From Anisodus tanguticus (lineage: Eukaryota; Streptophyta; Magnoliopsida; Solanales; Solanaceae), in assembly GCA_034509755.1 (NCBI GenBank), contig CM067552.1, positions 23,869,821 through 23,933,820 of the forward strand: a stretch of 64,000 nt of DNA. Reading direction: 5' to 3'. A program made the position numbers and the translations under genes. Below, in pieces: positions 54,150-64,000 of the stretch. Under the pieces are notes generated by a model, which worked only from the letters and a program-made list of their open reading frames with translations, searched no databases and was not told where the DNA came from. Within the stretch, counting starts at the first letter, position 1, and every line of letters starts with the position of its first letter.

Positions 54150-56390
54150 CACCTCGTAACTTCAAACTAAGCCTTATCCATAATTCAGGAGTTTAGAAAA
54201 CCAAGATGGGAAGCAGGAAGTTAAAAAACCATATTCATGTTTATGCTAGATCTTATACGGACCGTACAAAGTTATACGGCCAACCCTGCCATAGGACGAC
54301 CCCCAGGTTTTCATGCTCACTAGAATTGACAACTCAGTGACGGTCACTTTATATGGACTATACAATTATGTACGGATCGTACTTCTCACCGTACAAGTAG
54401 TAGGGGCCATACAATCCCACCGTAGAACCCCCGACGACTAAACAATATATATTCGCGATTTTCAGTCTTTTTAATTCTTCCAAGCCCTAACACGAAGTTC
54501 CTCTACTCCTAACTTTCTCCTACATCAAGGTAAGCCTATTTCATGCAATTCTAACATCATTCTCATGAATTCTAAGAGAAATCATTGATTCTTAACCTAT
54601 GATTTTCGAGAAAACCCAACTTAAGGGATTAAAGTTCAGGATTTGAGATTTCTTCATCAAGTTCAGATTTTTATTATAAGATTAGGAGTGAATAAGGTAT
54701 GTAGAATTTCTATCCACATGTGGGAACATCCTTATTCTTCCCTACACTTATCCATAAAACATGAATTTCCATAAGTTTAGGATTTTATTCTATTATCATG
54801 ATAACCCTAACTACATGTAATATTATATGCCATGTCTCTATTACAATTCGTCAATTGTATTTTTGATAGTTCGTTATTATTATCATGAATCCATCTGTAA
54901 TTCATGAATGCCCATAACTTGAATTCCATAGGGTTCTTAAATGCATGCCATGAACCAATACCATTTCATTGTATGAACTTTACATGTTTTCAGACTTCTT
55001 GCAAGTTATATTACAACTATACATGTTAACTATATTTACAAATTATGTTTACAAGTTATATTTATGAAATTCATGGGCTTACAAGCCAACATGTTTATAT
55101 TTTGGGAGTTGTACAGATTACCGAGAAGGTTTAATACTTGAAATACGTATGCCAGCGTAGGATAAGGATTGTTCCGCCCAGTTAGGATGACTTCTTCATG
55201 TTTTCCCATTGTGGGATACTTTATGGATCCATCATGTCATGTTCATGTCTCGTACCCCGGTAAGGTACGAGAATTGTTAGCGGAAATGTAAAATAAATAA
55301 CACAAGATTTAATGTGGTTCGGATTAAAATGATCTCACGTCCACCAGAGAGGGCCTTTATATTATTAACAAAGAAAGGGAAGAGATCTCAATTACATCTA
55401 AGAGAATTGCTCTCTCAAGTCTCTACTATTACAAAAAATTTATGATTTTGGGATGGATTCTACAAGAGAACGAGTGCATCTATTTATAGAGGTAAAACCT
55501 CCTCTTTATGTCATTAGTGACATCAAAGAAAATAAATATCAATTTTGCTTCTACTTCATTTTAATGTCATTGGTGACATCAAAGGATGAAAACATCAACT
55601 TTGCTTCCTTATGCTAGTAGTCATTTTTGACTTTTCCTCTTCTTGTCTTATTCTTTCTTTTCACACCAACTCTTCCAATTGACATGAGATTGTTGACTAA
55701 ACCAAAACCAACCTTTTTGTTCTCCCACTTTACCATATATTCAGATGTGCATACTCTATCCGACCCCGAGGAGTAATCAACCGGAGGTAGATGCTAGATT
55801 TATATAACCCAAGTAGGACTGTGGATAAATAATTCCCACTCTCAAAGACATGGACAAATACATACCATGTCCTGTGAGCAGATTTCAAATTCAGTAGATT
55901 CATGCATTACTTGTTTGTATTCATGATTTTAGATTTAACACAATATCTATATATTATTCTTATACTTGTACTGTTTTATGTGCTTTTATACATTATCAAT
56001 GATTTTAAAGACTTGTCCGAGGGATAAGTTGAGAGGGTGTGCTGATGATTTTGTTGGGTCTTTTAAACTCATGCTTGTTTATGTTTGTATGTGTGCAGGA
56101 ACTATGAACGACGACCAGATAGTCGATACCTGATTATTCAGGCGTCCTTCAGTCCCTTTTAGCGAGGTGAGCCACTATCAAATTATGGCGGCTTCTACAA
56201 CTTTTAGCAGATGTAGTACCTTATTTTCGAGCTATGTCTCGTACTTTGTATTCAGACTTAGTAGCTCTGTGACTTAGTTGTTTGTGGATTTTAAGGACAG
56301 ATCCCGTACATTGTTATCTTTTTCACACTTAGTTATATGTAATGAGATTATTATCTTGCCCACCAAGAGGGACGAGCTGAGGGGTTAGTT
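54147..56390 (+). mobile_element. Tekay-type solo or truncated LTR, plus strand
   Basis: Starts TATAACACCTCGTAACTTC, a decayed TGTAACACC LTR start, beside an (AT)n run. Body features of this LTR class include ACGGACCGTACAA, CTACATCAAGGTAAG and near 56340 TAATGAGATTATTATC. The 3' limit is approximate and no PBS or gag follows. A second LTR lies within it. Confidence 0.5.
55274..55735 (-). mobile_element. LTR-like insertion inside the Tekay LTR
   Basis: TGTTAGCGGAAATGTAAAAT to about TTCTCCCACTTTACCA. The minus strand has CCTCTATAAATAGATGCACT (TATA box near 55480), AATTGAGATCTCTTCCC and GTGGACGTGAGATCATTTT, typical of small copia LTRs in solanaceous DNA. Exact ends and target duplication were not established. 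Confidence 0.45.
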
Positions 56391-56399
56391 CGAGCATTT

Positions 56400-57700
56400 G
56401 CATCAGGAAGATATGATAAATAACCGACAAATAATTTCATAAACCCAAATGCTAGCAACAAATGAGCTGTGACCGGTAATAAAATACTTTTTAATGGAAA
56501 TAAAAATTGATGTCCATTAGAAGTTAATTCTTGAAAGCTATTTCTATCATTTTATTTTCGCTAAAATCACCAATTCCCTCCGTTTCCTTTTATGTGTGAA
56601 TCACAAATACACATCGACGTTGTCTTTTTTGTCTCTCATCGTTGTCAGAAAGTAAAGACTTTCACCTGCGTTGTTACCTTCCCAGTTAAAATCTCTCATC
56701 ATCGACATTACCTAACTGTCGTTAATTAATTCTTCTATATCTCACCATCGACAAGTGACACAATTTCTTTCATTTCTCTCCCTCTCTCTCTTTGAGATTT
56801 TTGAGAGTGTTTGGTAAGATGAATATTGTTGTCAAAAATAATTCTTGTTATATTTTTTATTTTATTTTTTCTTCATATATCATGTATGATGTTAATTATT
56901 TGCTTGTTAATAGTGAAAAGCATAAGTTTAGAGTTTTCCATGGACAATTGATTTCAGCTCCAAGGAAGAAACTTCTAGGGTTTTTGTATGACTTTCATTG
57001 CCTAATCTGCATTTTATGCTTTTAGACAAATGTTCTTTTTGTCCATTGCATCAGCAACTGGTAAACCCATAGTTATTGATAAATCTACACAAGAAAAATC
57101 TAAACCTAGTAGAACAAGGTAAAAGTAGAGCTCGATTTGCTTGACAAACAACCTCATCAATCTCGGGTTCATTACATTGATAACCAAATAGGATAAAATT
57201 TTAGAGCATTATGACGAACTTGAATATAATAATTTGCATGTGTTTTGTTAAAAAAAAACTATTGCAAAAGATTTAAAGAGTCTGGTTCTAACATTATATA
57301 GGATAATTATGGTCCTATTTTTGCATAGCTAGGAAAATGGAAAAATTTCGCGACATAACGACTTAAACCCACTCATTGTCCGTTTTAGCAATACTTTAAA
57401 TTATTGTAAGAACTAGCTAAATTTTTATTTTATTGGAGATTTTTACTGTATATGTATGCATGCATGCAGGGACTTTATGTATGTATACATGTATGATATG
57501 TTTTGAAAAAAAATGTTATGTATGGAGAACTCAATAATACCGCCATAATTTGTTATTAGGGACATAAATTGTGCTATTAACTAAAATTCCGTTTCAAATT
57601 ACCAAATTGGGCTGATCAATATTCAGTAGGCCCAATTGATATCTCCTATGGGAAAATGACCTATTTAAGACTTATTATTACAAAATATAACGATATATTA
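56400..57700. other. No recognisable gene
   Basis: AT-rich, with a (CT)n run at 56776-56796 and a 77-codon plus ORF (56792) that shows no motif and no family resemblance. Nothing else supported. Confidence 0.4.
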
Positions 57701-57714
57701 CGAAACATGAAGGA

Positions 57715-57935
57715 TCCTCATATTTTTTTGTTTTTAAAAATTTTATTTTTTAATAATCTTTTTAAAATATAATTTTTAAATTAAAAAACAATTTTTTTAA
57801 TTTTTTTGAAAAATGTTTTTTTTTTAAATATAAATTTTTATTTTTAAAAAAGATAAAATTTTCAATATTTTTTTAATTATAATTTATTAAAAAAAATTAA
57901 AAGTTTTTTTTGCTCAAGCCTTACAAAATTAACTC
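57715..57935. repeat. Very AT-rich low-complexity segment
   Basis: Long T and A runs (TTTTTTAAT, AAAAAAT) with almost no G or C. A second similar stretch occurs at 58770-58890. Confidence 0.7.
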
Positions 57936-57949
57936 AATTTTTTTTGTAT

Positions 57950-58515
57950 GAAAAATGTATGAAATGTATATATGTGAGCGAAATCTTCAATATAGTTTTC
58001 ATACACAAATTGTGAGCGACATTTTAAGCCTTGAATATTGTATAGAAGTTGTATACAATGTTGTTGTAGTTGTATTTATACACGAAAAATGTGAGCGAAA
58101 TTCTAGGACTTGAGCGAGATATACATTTTTAATAAATATAATTTTGAGCGTAATTTTTAAGCCTTGAACGAGATATACACATTTCATACATTTTTCATAC
58201 ACAAAATTTTGAGCGATTATTTTAAAATCTTGAATGTTGTATGAAAACTGTATACAATATTGTTGTAGTTGTTATTAATTTACAGAAACCTAACATGGAC
58301 TTTATACACGCAAATTTGAGCGAAATTCTAAGCTTTGAGCGAGATACAAATTTCATACATAAAAATTTTGAGCGAATATTATAAGCCTTGAACGAGATAT
58401 ACACATTTCAAACATTTTTCATACACTAAATTTTGAGCAAACTTTTTAAGTCTTGAGCGATATATTTTCATTTCATACACAAAAATTTGAGCGAATTTTT
58501 AAGCCTTAAGCAGAA
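57950..58515. repeat. Degenerate tandem repeats with TTGAGCGA words, about 50-200 bp
   Basis: TTTTGAGCGAA/TTATT, AAGCCTTGAACGAGATATAC and TCATACACAAAATTTTGAG recur at about 50-60 bp. A longer unit (GTATACAAT(G/A)TTGTTGTAGTTGT) recurs once about 200 bp apart (58053 and 58250). The minus ORFs here are repeats of each other and not genes. Confidence 0.7.
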
Positions 58516-58585
58516 AAAAATTAATTTTTTATTTTATAAAAAAAATATTTAAAAAATTATTTTTTAAATAGTATTTTTTAAAATT

Positions 58586-58765
58586 ACAACAACAACATAT
58601 CCAGTGAAATCCCACAACGTGAGGTCTGAAAAAGGTAGAGTGTACGCAGACCTTACCTACCTTGGTAGGTAGAGCACCAAGGTAGAGCGGTTGTTTTCGA
58701 AAGATCATCGGCTCAAGACAAAGCATAAGCACAGACAAAGCAATAGAAATGGTCAGACCCGGACA
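58586..58765 (-). mobile_element. tRNA-derived SINE, TS/SolS type, minus strand
   Basis: The minus strand runs TGAGCCGATGATCTTTCGAA, AAGGTCTGCGTACACTCTAC, CACGTTGTGGGATTTCACTG and ends GGATATGTTGTTGTTGTAA, with the TTG-repeat tail of the tobacco TS/SolS SINE group. Edges are approximate. Confidence 0.75.
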
Positions 58766-58981
58766 AAAAATTTAAAATTAAAAAAAATATTTTTTAAAAA
58801 AAAGTAAAAATAAATTATTTTTAAAAACAATAATTATTTTTTTCAAAAAATAAAACATTAATTAATTAAAATTTTATTAAAAAAAAAATAAAGACTGCAT
58901 TTGTATAGAGTTTATAATGTTATATTTTGTAAATAGAAAACAATCGTCAGGTTTAGTAAATATTTTCTCTTAATACGTGTA

Positions 58982-58994
58982 TGTATATATATAG
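58982..58994 (+). promoter_or_regulatory. Putative TATA box of HNH gene
   Basis: GTATATATATAGG lies about 75 bases before the start codon at 59068. The distance allows a short 5' UTR. Support is by position only. Confidence 0.4.
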
Positions 58995-59067
58995 GTACTT
59001 TGCCCATCTCTTATTCAAACGGGTGCCCAATTCCAAAAGGGTCTAATGTTAACATAGCCATGTGACA

Positions 59068-59493
59068 ATGGCCCTTGAGCAAAAAAGATACAGAAACATG
59101 AGGCCAAGCAAAGAAGGTAATAATAATAATAATAGGAAAAACAAGAATGCCTCATCCCCAAAAAGAACCCGACCCGTTAACCCATCAGGACCCGATTCTA
59201 GACCTCCGGGTTCTCGGCATTCCAGACTATCTGCTCCACCCTCAGTCTCAATTCTTGACAGAGAAATCGTCACTGAAGAATTTGAGAACCTTGAAATTTC
59301 CCCAAAGACGACCAACCCAAGAAGTTTTCCGTATAGTGTGAAGCAGCATTGCTGGGAGAAGGCGGAGAAAGTGAAGGGAAGAGACCCTGACCGATGGCGC
59401 CGAGACCAGTTGGGGAACACTGTCTTTCGGAAGCTTGTTGGTTGTCCTGGTTGTCTATGCCATGACTATGACCATATTATTCCCTATTCTAAG
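59068..59493 (+). CDS. HNH-endonuclease-domain protein, exon 1
   Basis: The first 142 codons of a plant gene that continues beyond the window. The first in-frame ATG is at 59068 (MALEQKRYRNMRPSKE). The N-terminus is basic and low-complexity, with an Asn run coded by an (AAT)n microsatellite at 59118-59133, and Pro/Ser-rich after it. From about residue 88 the sequence is conserved: SFPYSVKQHCWEKAEKVKGR, DPDRWRRDQLGNTVFRKLVG, CPGCLCHDYDHIIPYSK. CPGC is a metal-binding pair and YDHIIP carries the HNH His. In known homologues the next residues are the remaining N and H of the fold. AAG|GTACTT at 59493/59494 is a good 5' splice site. The family is a conserved plant HNH nuclease-like protein of uncertain role. 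I find no second exon before 64000. Confidence 0.85.
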
Positions 59494-59639
59494 GTACTTT
59501 TGTCTTTTTCTCACTGCACATGTATGACTTGCTATGAAATATTTAGGTTTGAAGCATTAGCTAAATGTAGAATTATTTAGTCTTTAGCAAGTTAATCTTA
59601 TCTCTGTTGGAGCTTGTCTTAAGGTTCAAATAGAGTTCA

Positions 59640-60593
59640 GGAAACAAAAATACCCCTAACCGCCTAACGTATGGGAAATGGCTCACAAATGCCCTCCATC
59701 CATCTATTGGTCTAAAAATAGGACCAACCTATTTTTTGGCTCAAGAGTACTCCTCAAACTAACACTCTAAACTTTTATTTTTCAATTTAAAAAAGCCACA
59801 TGGCTTATTATGACTGGCCATATATATTATTTAATTAAAATTAAACCTACGTGGCTTTTTCCAACTTAGATTGAACAATAATTAACCATTCAGATTAACA
59901 AGAACTAAGCAAGTGACAGTCAACATTAAGACATGGTACTGGGTTGAATCTCTCAAGTTGTATGAAGCTTAGATATAGAATAGGCTTTTCAAGTCTTCAT
60001 GAGTATATGACTTCATTCACAATTCTCATCATTTCTCCATTTTGTTACATACTAAAAGAAAGTAAAACACGAGAGAATGGGTGCATTTCACGGCTGTAAT
60101 GGCAAAAACATAACTTTTGAAGGATTGCACAAACAATAAGTCATTACGATCAATCAATTAACAACAATAATAATCAGCTGGAAGATAACCAATGTAATTT
60201 TTGGAAAGTGAACTCCGTTCTTTGAATATGTAATGAGAAATTGCAATATCTAGAGCTTTAAAACAAGACCCAGAACAACGTTACAGAAAAACTATAGAAG
60301 CAATGTAAACTGAAATCTACTTTATGATTGGCCACATCGGAGATAGACTAGTTCATCATCATCATTGCAATGATCTGCTTGGGTGGGTTAAATATTTAAA
60401 TTAAATAATATATGTGGCCAATCATAATAAGCCATGTGACTTTTATAAATTGGAAAAAGGCATCAATTTTAGGGTGTTAGTTTGAAGGGTATATTTGAGC
60501 CAAAAAAATAGGTTAGGGGTATTTTTAGACCAATAGATGGAGGGTATTTTTGAGCCATTTCTCATACATTAGGGGTGTTTTTGGCCCTTTTCC
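59640..60593. mobile_element. Long-TIR MITE in the intron
   Basis: The left arm (59640-59850) and right arm (about 60395-60593) are inverted copies for about 200 bp. GAAATGGCTCACAAATGCCC, ATCTATTGGTCTAAAAATA and AAGCCACATGGCTTATTATG on the left match GAGCCATTTCTCATAC, TTTTTAGACCAATAGATGG and CATAATAAGCCATGTGACTT on the right. The centre is AT-rich without genes. A 9-bp duplication is not clear by eye. Confidence 0.8.
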
Positions 60594-60653
60594 ATTGAAT
60601 CAATACGACCATATTAAATGAAACTGTGGGAGTATATTTCAAAGCTTATAAGA

Positions 60654-60837
60654 TACTCCCTCCATCCCATTTTAACCGGTAGTTTTAACTTTTTTCATGC
60701 TCATTACACTGGGTATGTTGTTGTTGTTAGTATAGTTGAAAACAATTGTCAGCTTTTGTCTTGAATTCCTAAAGTGACAATTATTTTGGGATAATTTTTT
60801 AAGCTAAAACGATAGTTAAAATGGGATGGAGGGAGTA
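60654..60837. mobile_element. MITE with 22-bp TIRs, carrying a SINE 3' tail
   Basis: Left TACTCCCTCCATCCCATTTT and right AAAATGGGATGGAGGGAGTA are exact inverted repeats. A segment ATTACACTGGGTATGTTG then a TTG run (about 60704-60730) is the 3' end of the TS/SolS SINE, embedded in the MITE body. Confidence 0.85.
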
Positions 60838-61233
60838 GACAATTTCTGTGAGCTGTGCAAGCATAATCGGTCCATGTTCAAGTCCCAAGTTTGGATAAAA
60901 CAAGAGAGTGCAATTGTTACAGACTATTTATAGAGCTGAACTATACAAATTTGGGATTGAGGTGCAGTTGATGTATAAGGTTTGTTTAAAATATTGAGTT
61001 TCAATGTTGTTCTGGGTAACCGCTGCTTGGGTTTAAGTAGTAGCAGCATGTTTTGGGTATTTCAAGATATAGAGTTGTCAGAGACTTTCGATTTCGTAGT
61101 TCTTTCCTGGCATACTTGTTTTTATGGTACTGTTTGTTCTAGATGCTATTTGCTACTTCATCTTTCTGATTCTTGTATTTATGAAGAATTGCACCATAGG
61201 AGATTTAGTTTATTAAATTGATCATTTAATAAA

Positions 61234-61400
61234 TGAGAGAAAATAAGAGAAAATATGTGTTGATAATTTGATGATCTGTATGAATACAAGACACACCTAT
61301 TATAAGTGATAAATACAAGACATGCACTATATTTGTCCATTGTCAGACAATATCCAACTTAAAAACTTTACACTTCTAGTGTTCTAAAATTTTGACATTA
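61234..61400 (-). mobile_element. LTR-like copy (left of a short pair)
   Basis: Similar to 63251-63419: ACAAGACACACCTATTATAA / CGACACCTATTTATATGG, CAATATCCAACTTAAAAACT / CAATATCTAACATAAACTTA, and a shared ATTTTGACA. Diverged, with edges approximate. It would be the 3' LTR of a roughly 2.2 kb minus-strand element without genes. Confidence 0.4.
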
Positions 61401-61403
61401 AAG

Positions 61404-61556
61404 GGCAGCCCGGTACACAGAGCATCCCGCGTTAACAGGTTCCCTCCCAAGGGGTGTGATGTAGACAACATACTCTAATGCAAGCATTAGTGGCTGCTTC
61501 CACAGCTTGAACCCGTAACTTATAGGTTTTGACACTAACACCTAATATTAGCAAGT
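61404..61556 (+). mobile_element. Au/SolS-like SINE
   Basis: AAGGGCAGCCCGGTACACAG, CATCCCGCGTTAACAGG, GGGGTGTGATGTAGACAAC and GCTGCTTCCACAGC precede TTGAACCCGTAAC (Box B-like). This is the body of a widespread tRNA-derived plant SINE. It sits beside the LTR-like copy at 61400. Confidence 0.7.
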
Positions 61557-62910
61557 CTCCTTAAACGCAAGATGGGGAGACCGATCTGAGTTTGCTTTTG
61601 GAACATGTAAGCAGACATCAAAACCTGCCCAAGTATTGTTGCTGGAACAGTTGCCATTGATGTGCTAGAAATTTTTATCGTCCAAATTTCACCAGAAAGA
61701 TGGAGAAGTGGTCTGAATAATGACTGAAAGAATGACTAAAATGCAGGTGAGAATAGTAACTGGAAAGACGCGGTATCGCTGGAAAGATCATCTGAAAGTA
61801 GTGTTGTTTAAGGTTCGTTACATGCACACTTAAGTCATGAAGCTAAGTGCAGGGTCAATTGATGCTTCATCTCACTTAAGCGGGCTTTTGGGTAGCACCA
61901 AAGTGTTAAGGTGTGTGCTCTATTGTCCATGCACTTGTATTGAAGAGTGCGTCACTAACAATAAATAGAGCTTGCAAGGATATTTATTAATTGTTAATGA
62001 TATGTTATGAATGAATATGCTAGTAACTGGGAATATAAGATTAGAAATCTAGCATAAGAAAACTAGTTAGTAACTTTTAATTAGTGACCAAACTGCAGTT
62101 TTCATCTGAATACCAAATAAAAAGTGGTGTTGACATGATTTTTAAGGCACAATTCCAAAATAAGTTGGATCGGCATTATGAATCCTTTGTTTACATTCTA
62201 ATATTTTGATAATTTATCATAGTCAGACTATTTCTGCAGTAATCGTCAACCTACTGCAATACTCGTTTATTCGGGTTTGGGGATCTGGTATTCCTGCAAA
62301 ACGTAGATAGACACAGTTTCATTGAAATTATTTAACTTAATAATTCTAGTCTTTTTAATTCTTTTTTCCATATAATTGTTGCTTCTTGTATTTATAGCTA
62401 TTATCTTTCGTTGCATGTTTTTGTTCTTTTATGCATAGAACTCCAATAGATTGTAGAGCTTTCTACACCATCATCTTTGACAACATTGTCAGAAAGAGAC
62501 ACGGTATTGTCAGAATGACTGGTGAAAACTAGCATGGCGTTGCCGGAACGACCATAGGGAATGCACCGAGTGTTACTGGGTCAGTTGTTGAAAATAAGCG
62601 CCACATTGCTAGAAGGGTCACCGGAAACAACGTTCTGCCTTTGCAAGGATCATTGGGAGTTGGCACTGAAGATAGAAGTGTGCCTCTTGAATGGTAGAAG
62701 CTACTTGATCCTCTGCCAAAGTCTTAGGGTGGCAGGCTAATGCCGTCGTCCGAAAGGTATGAGCAGTTTCCACTCTGCTCGTACTGAATACGGGTAATTC
62801 CCTGCCACTTACCCAACATTTTAATAGAGGGACAGCCAGCGGTGAGGCCATTGGACCAATAAACAATAGGCGCAAGTAGCTTGAAATAAAAAAGGGTGGC
62901 AACTCAACAC

Positions 62911-62944
<34 letters not shown>

Positions 62945-63237
62945 CCTTATGGCAAGAGGCTTTGATAAAATTTGAGATAACTAGGGAAAGGAAGAGATAT
63001 ATTAATAACTAAATATGATTTGGTAAATACAAAACATACTTTTTTGTAGTTTGTCAAGCACAACGTAAAAGATATTCTAACTTTAACATATTAACAAATT
63101 AGAGCTTCGAAGAAGTTTGGAGCTTCCACTAGTCCTTTTGTGGAAAAAGAAAAAAGAAGAAAATTTAGCGGGACATGCACATAAGATCGCCGCTAGATAA
63201 GTGAAAGCTACTTGAGTGTCTATCAAAAGATAGTAAA
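61557..63237. mobile_element. Non-coding interior of a short LTR-like element
   Basis: Between the two LTR-like copies. No gag or pol motif. The minus ORF at 62618-62902 shows no recognisable domain. The stretch 62460-62640 has GC-richer repeated words (GGAACGACC, GAAGGGTCACCGGAA). Could be a TRIM/LARD-like non-autonomous unit or intron plus fragments. Confidence 0.35.
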
Positions 63238-63249
63238 GGCTCTGATACA
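63238..63249 (-). promoter_or_regulatory. Primer-binding site-like sequence
   Basis: Minus strand TGTATCAGAGCC, one base from the iMet PBS, one base outside the LTR-like end TGTGAGAAAATTAG (63251). Confidence 0.55.
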
Positions 63250-63250
63250 A

Positions 63251-63419
63251 TGTGAGAAAATTAGAGAACAAAGATATTTTGATTGCCGAATGCACGACAC
63301 CTATTTATATGGTTAAGACAAGACACATGATAATTTGCCTAGTTCGAAGCAATATCTAACATAAACTTAATACTTCAGACATTTTGACAATTTTATTAAT
63401 AATCGGTAACATTCTAACA
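63251..63419 (-). mobile_element. LTR-like copy (right of a short pair)
   Basis: Starts beside the PBS and ends about CATTCTAACA (63419). On the minus strand it would be the 5' LTR. It contains CACCTATTTATATGG, a TATA-like stretch. See 61234-61400. Confidence 0.45.
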
Positions 63420-64000
63420 TTTACATTTACAAACTCAAATCTCTATGCCCAAATTTTCATTTTGGAGCTTGTGTCTCGCTCCTGAGGGAAGATAAAGGAA
63501 AAAAAATCAAACGTTACTACATACCACTCATACAAGCCTGAATTGGTCATTTCGTAAAGGGTATGACCCTTGATCTTTAGCTTGTTATAACACATCTCTT
63601 TTCATTGGCAGGATTGTTTTACTAATCTGTCAAAGACATCCTTGGTATGGACTGCATGATGAGAACTTGATAAACATTGATGATAAAATGAACAGTTCAT
63701 TATCTGTCTAAAAACCGAACAATTCATTTGGTGATCTTGGTTCTTTTGCATGTTCTCTCACCTCATTTAATCGGACTTGTGATTGCAGAAATATTCAAAA
63801 TTAGTTGAGCCACACAAAAAAGACAAGTGTAGTTTTCTTTTCTTCCCAATGATTCTGGTCAGTCTTAACTGATTGGGACTTCATTAAACTTAGCAAAAGT
63901 AAAGAAGAGGATGAAGAAGTCAAAGAAGACTAGATTGTATATGATGAGATTGAGAGACAGATCAGTACTTCTGATAAAATTCAAGTTACAAACATGCTTA

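Larger units (their letters stand above)
59494..64000 (+). other. First intron of the HNH gene (at least 4.5 kb, runs off the window)
   Basis: After the splice donor no sequence encoding the expected continuation of the HNH fold was found. The intron holds a TIR element, a MITE, a SINE and an LTR-like pair (separate entries). Remaining parts are AT-rich with stops in all frames. Acceptor-like TTGCAG at 63784-63789 is not followed by recognisable coding sequence. Confidence 0.6.

Noticed and set aside
60845..60905. tRNA-like string GTTCAAGTCCC
   Set aside because: Resembles a Box B, but no cloverleaf partner, anticodon loop or acceptor stem could be built.
63778..64000. Possible HNH exon 2 after TTGCAG
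   Set aside because: The following reading does not match the conserved continuation of the HNH fold and has early stops.

Overview
This 64 kb window is nuclear DNA of a flowering plant. Solanaceae is the most likely family. The grounds are two tRNA-derived SINEs whose sequence I recognise from that family (one on the minus strand with a TTG-repeat tail, one Au/SolS-like), the style of the large Del/Tekay-type Ty3 LTRs, an Ogre/Tat element with a DUF7745-type first ORF, and several 'CTCCCTCCGT'-type MITEs. The genus cannot be fixed from sequence alone. I found no CRISPR array, operon, rRNA gene or tRNA gene, and only one convincing host gene.

Layout. 1-8823: a decayed minus-strand Ogre/Tat Ty3 locus (ORF1, an LTR, then gag-PR-RT-RNaseH-IN), interrupted at its left end by a Tekay-type LTR. 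8824-21455: a minus-strand Tekay-related element whose two LTRs bracket about 4.9 kb without recognisable pol; its left LTR carries a 2.76 kb solo LTR. 21456-24910: the plus-strand 3' part of another Tekay-type element. 24911-30078: two further minus-strand LTRs and a gag fragment. 30080-32335: a plus-strand MULE transposase fragment, an LTR piece, a MITE and a LINE 3' end. 32336-37477: a full-length but mutated Ty1/copia element with about 95% identical LTRs. 38047-40962: a TIR element with a 9-bp target duplication that contains a solo LTR. 41300-47030: a Mutator-like locus with a plus-strand Ulp1 (C48) protease fragment facing a minus-strand MURA transposase pseudogene, bracketed by repeat arrays rich in TTGCAACAA-like motifs. 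47218-49094: nested and tandem MITEs and a hAT-like insert. 49310-53183: a gag-only copia derivative with a perfect target duplication. 53369-58900: a MULE-type MITE, a Tekay LTR, AT-rich tandem repeats and a SINE. 59068-64000: first exon of an HNH-endonuclease-domain gene, followed by a TE-filled first intron that runs off the window.

The genes do not form a pathway. The window is a nest of transposable elements of different ages beside one housekeeping-like plant gene. The nearest thing to a distinct system is the MULE that pairs MURA with a captured Ulp1 protease. That arrangement is known in principle (Kaonashi-type MULEs), but its palindrome-rich flanking arrays and a 79-bp insert inside the transposase deserve a second look. 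Most coding entries are pseudogenes with stops, frameshifts or changed catalytic residues. Boundaries given as approximate were judged by eye from repeat alignments.
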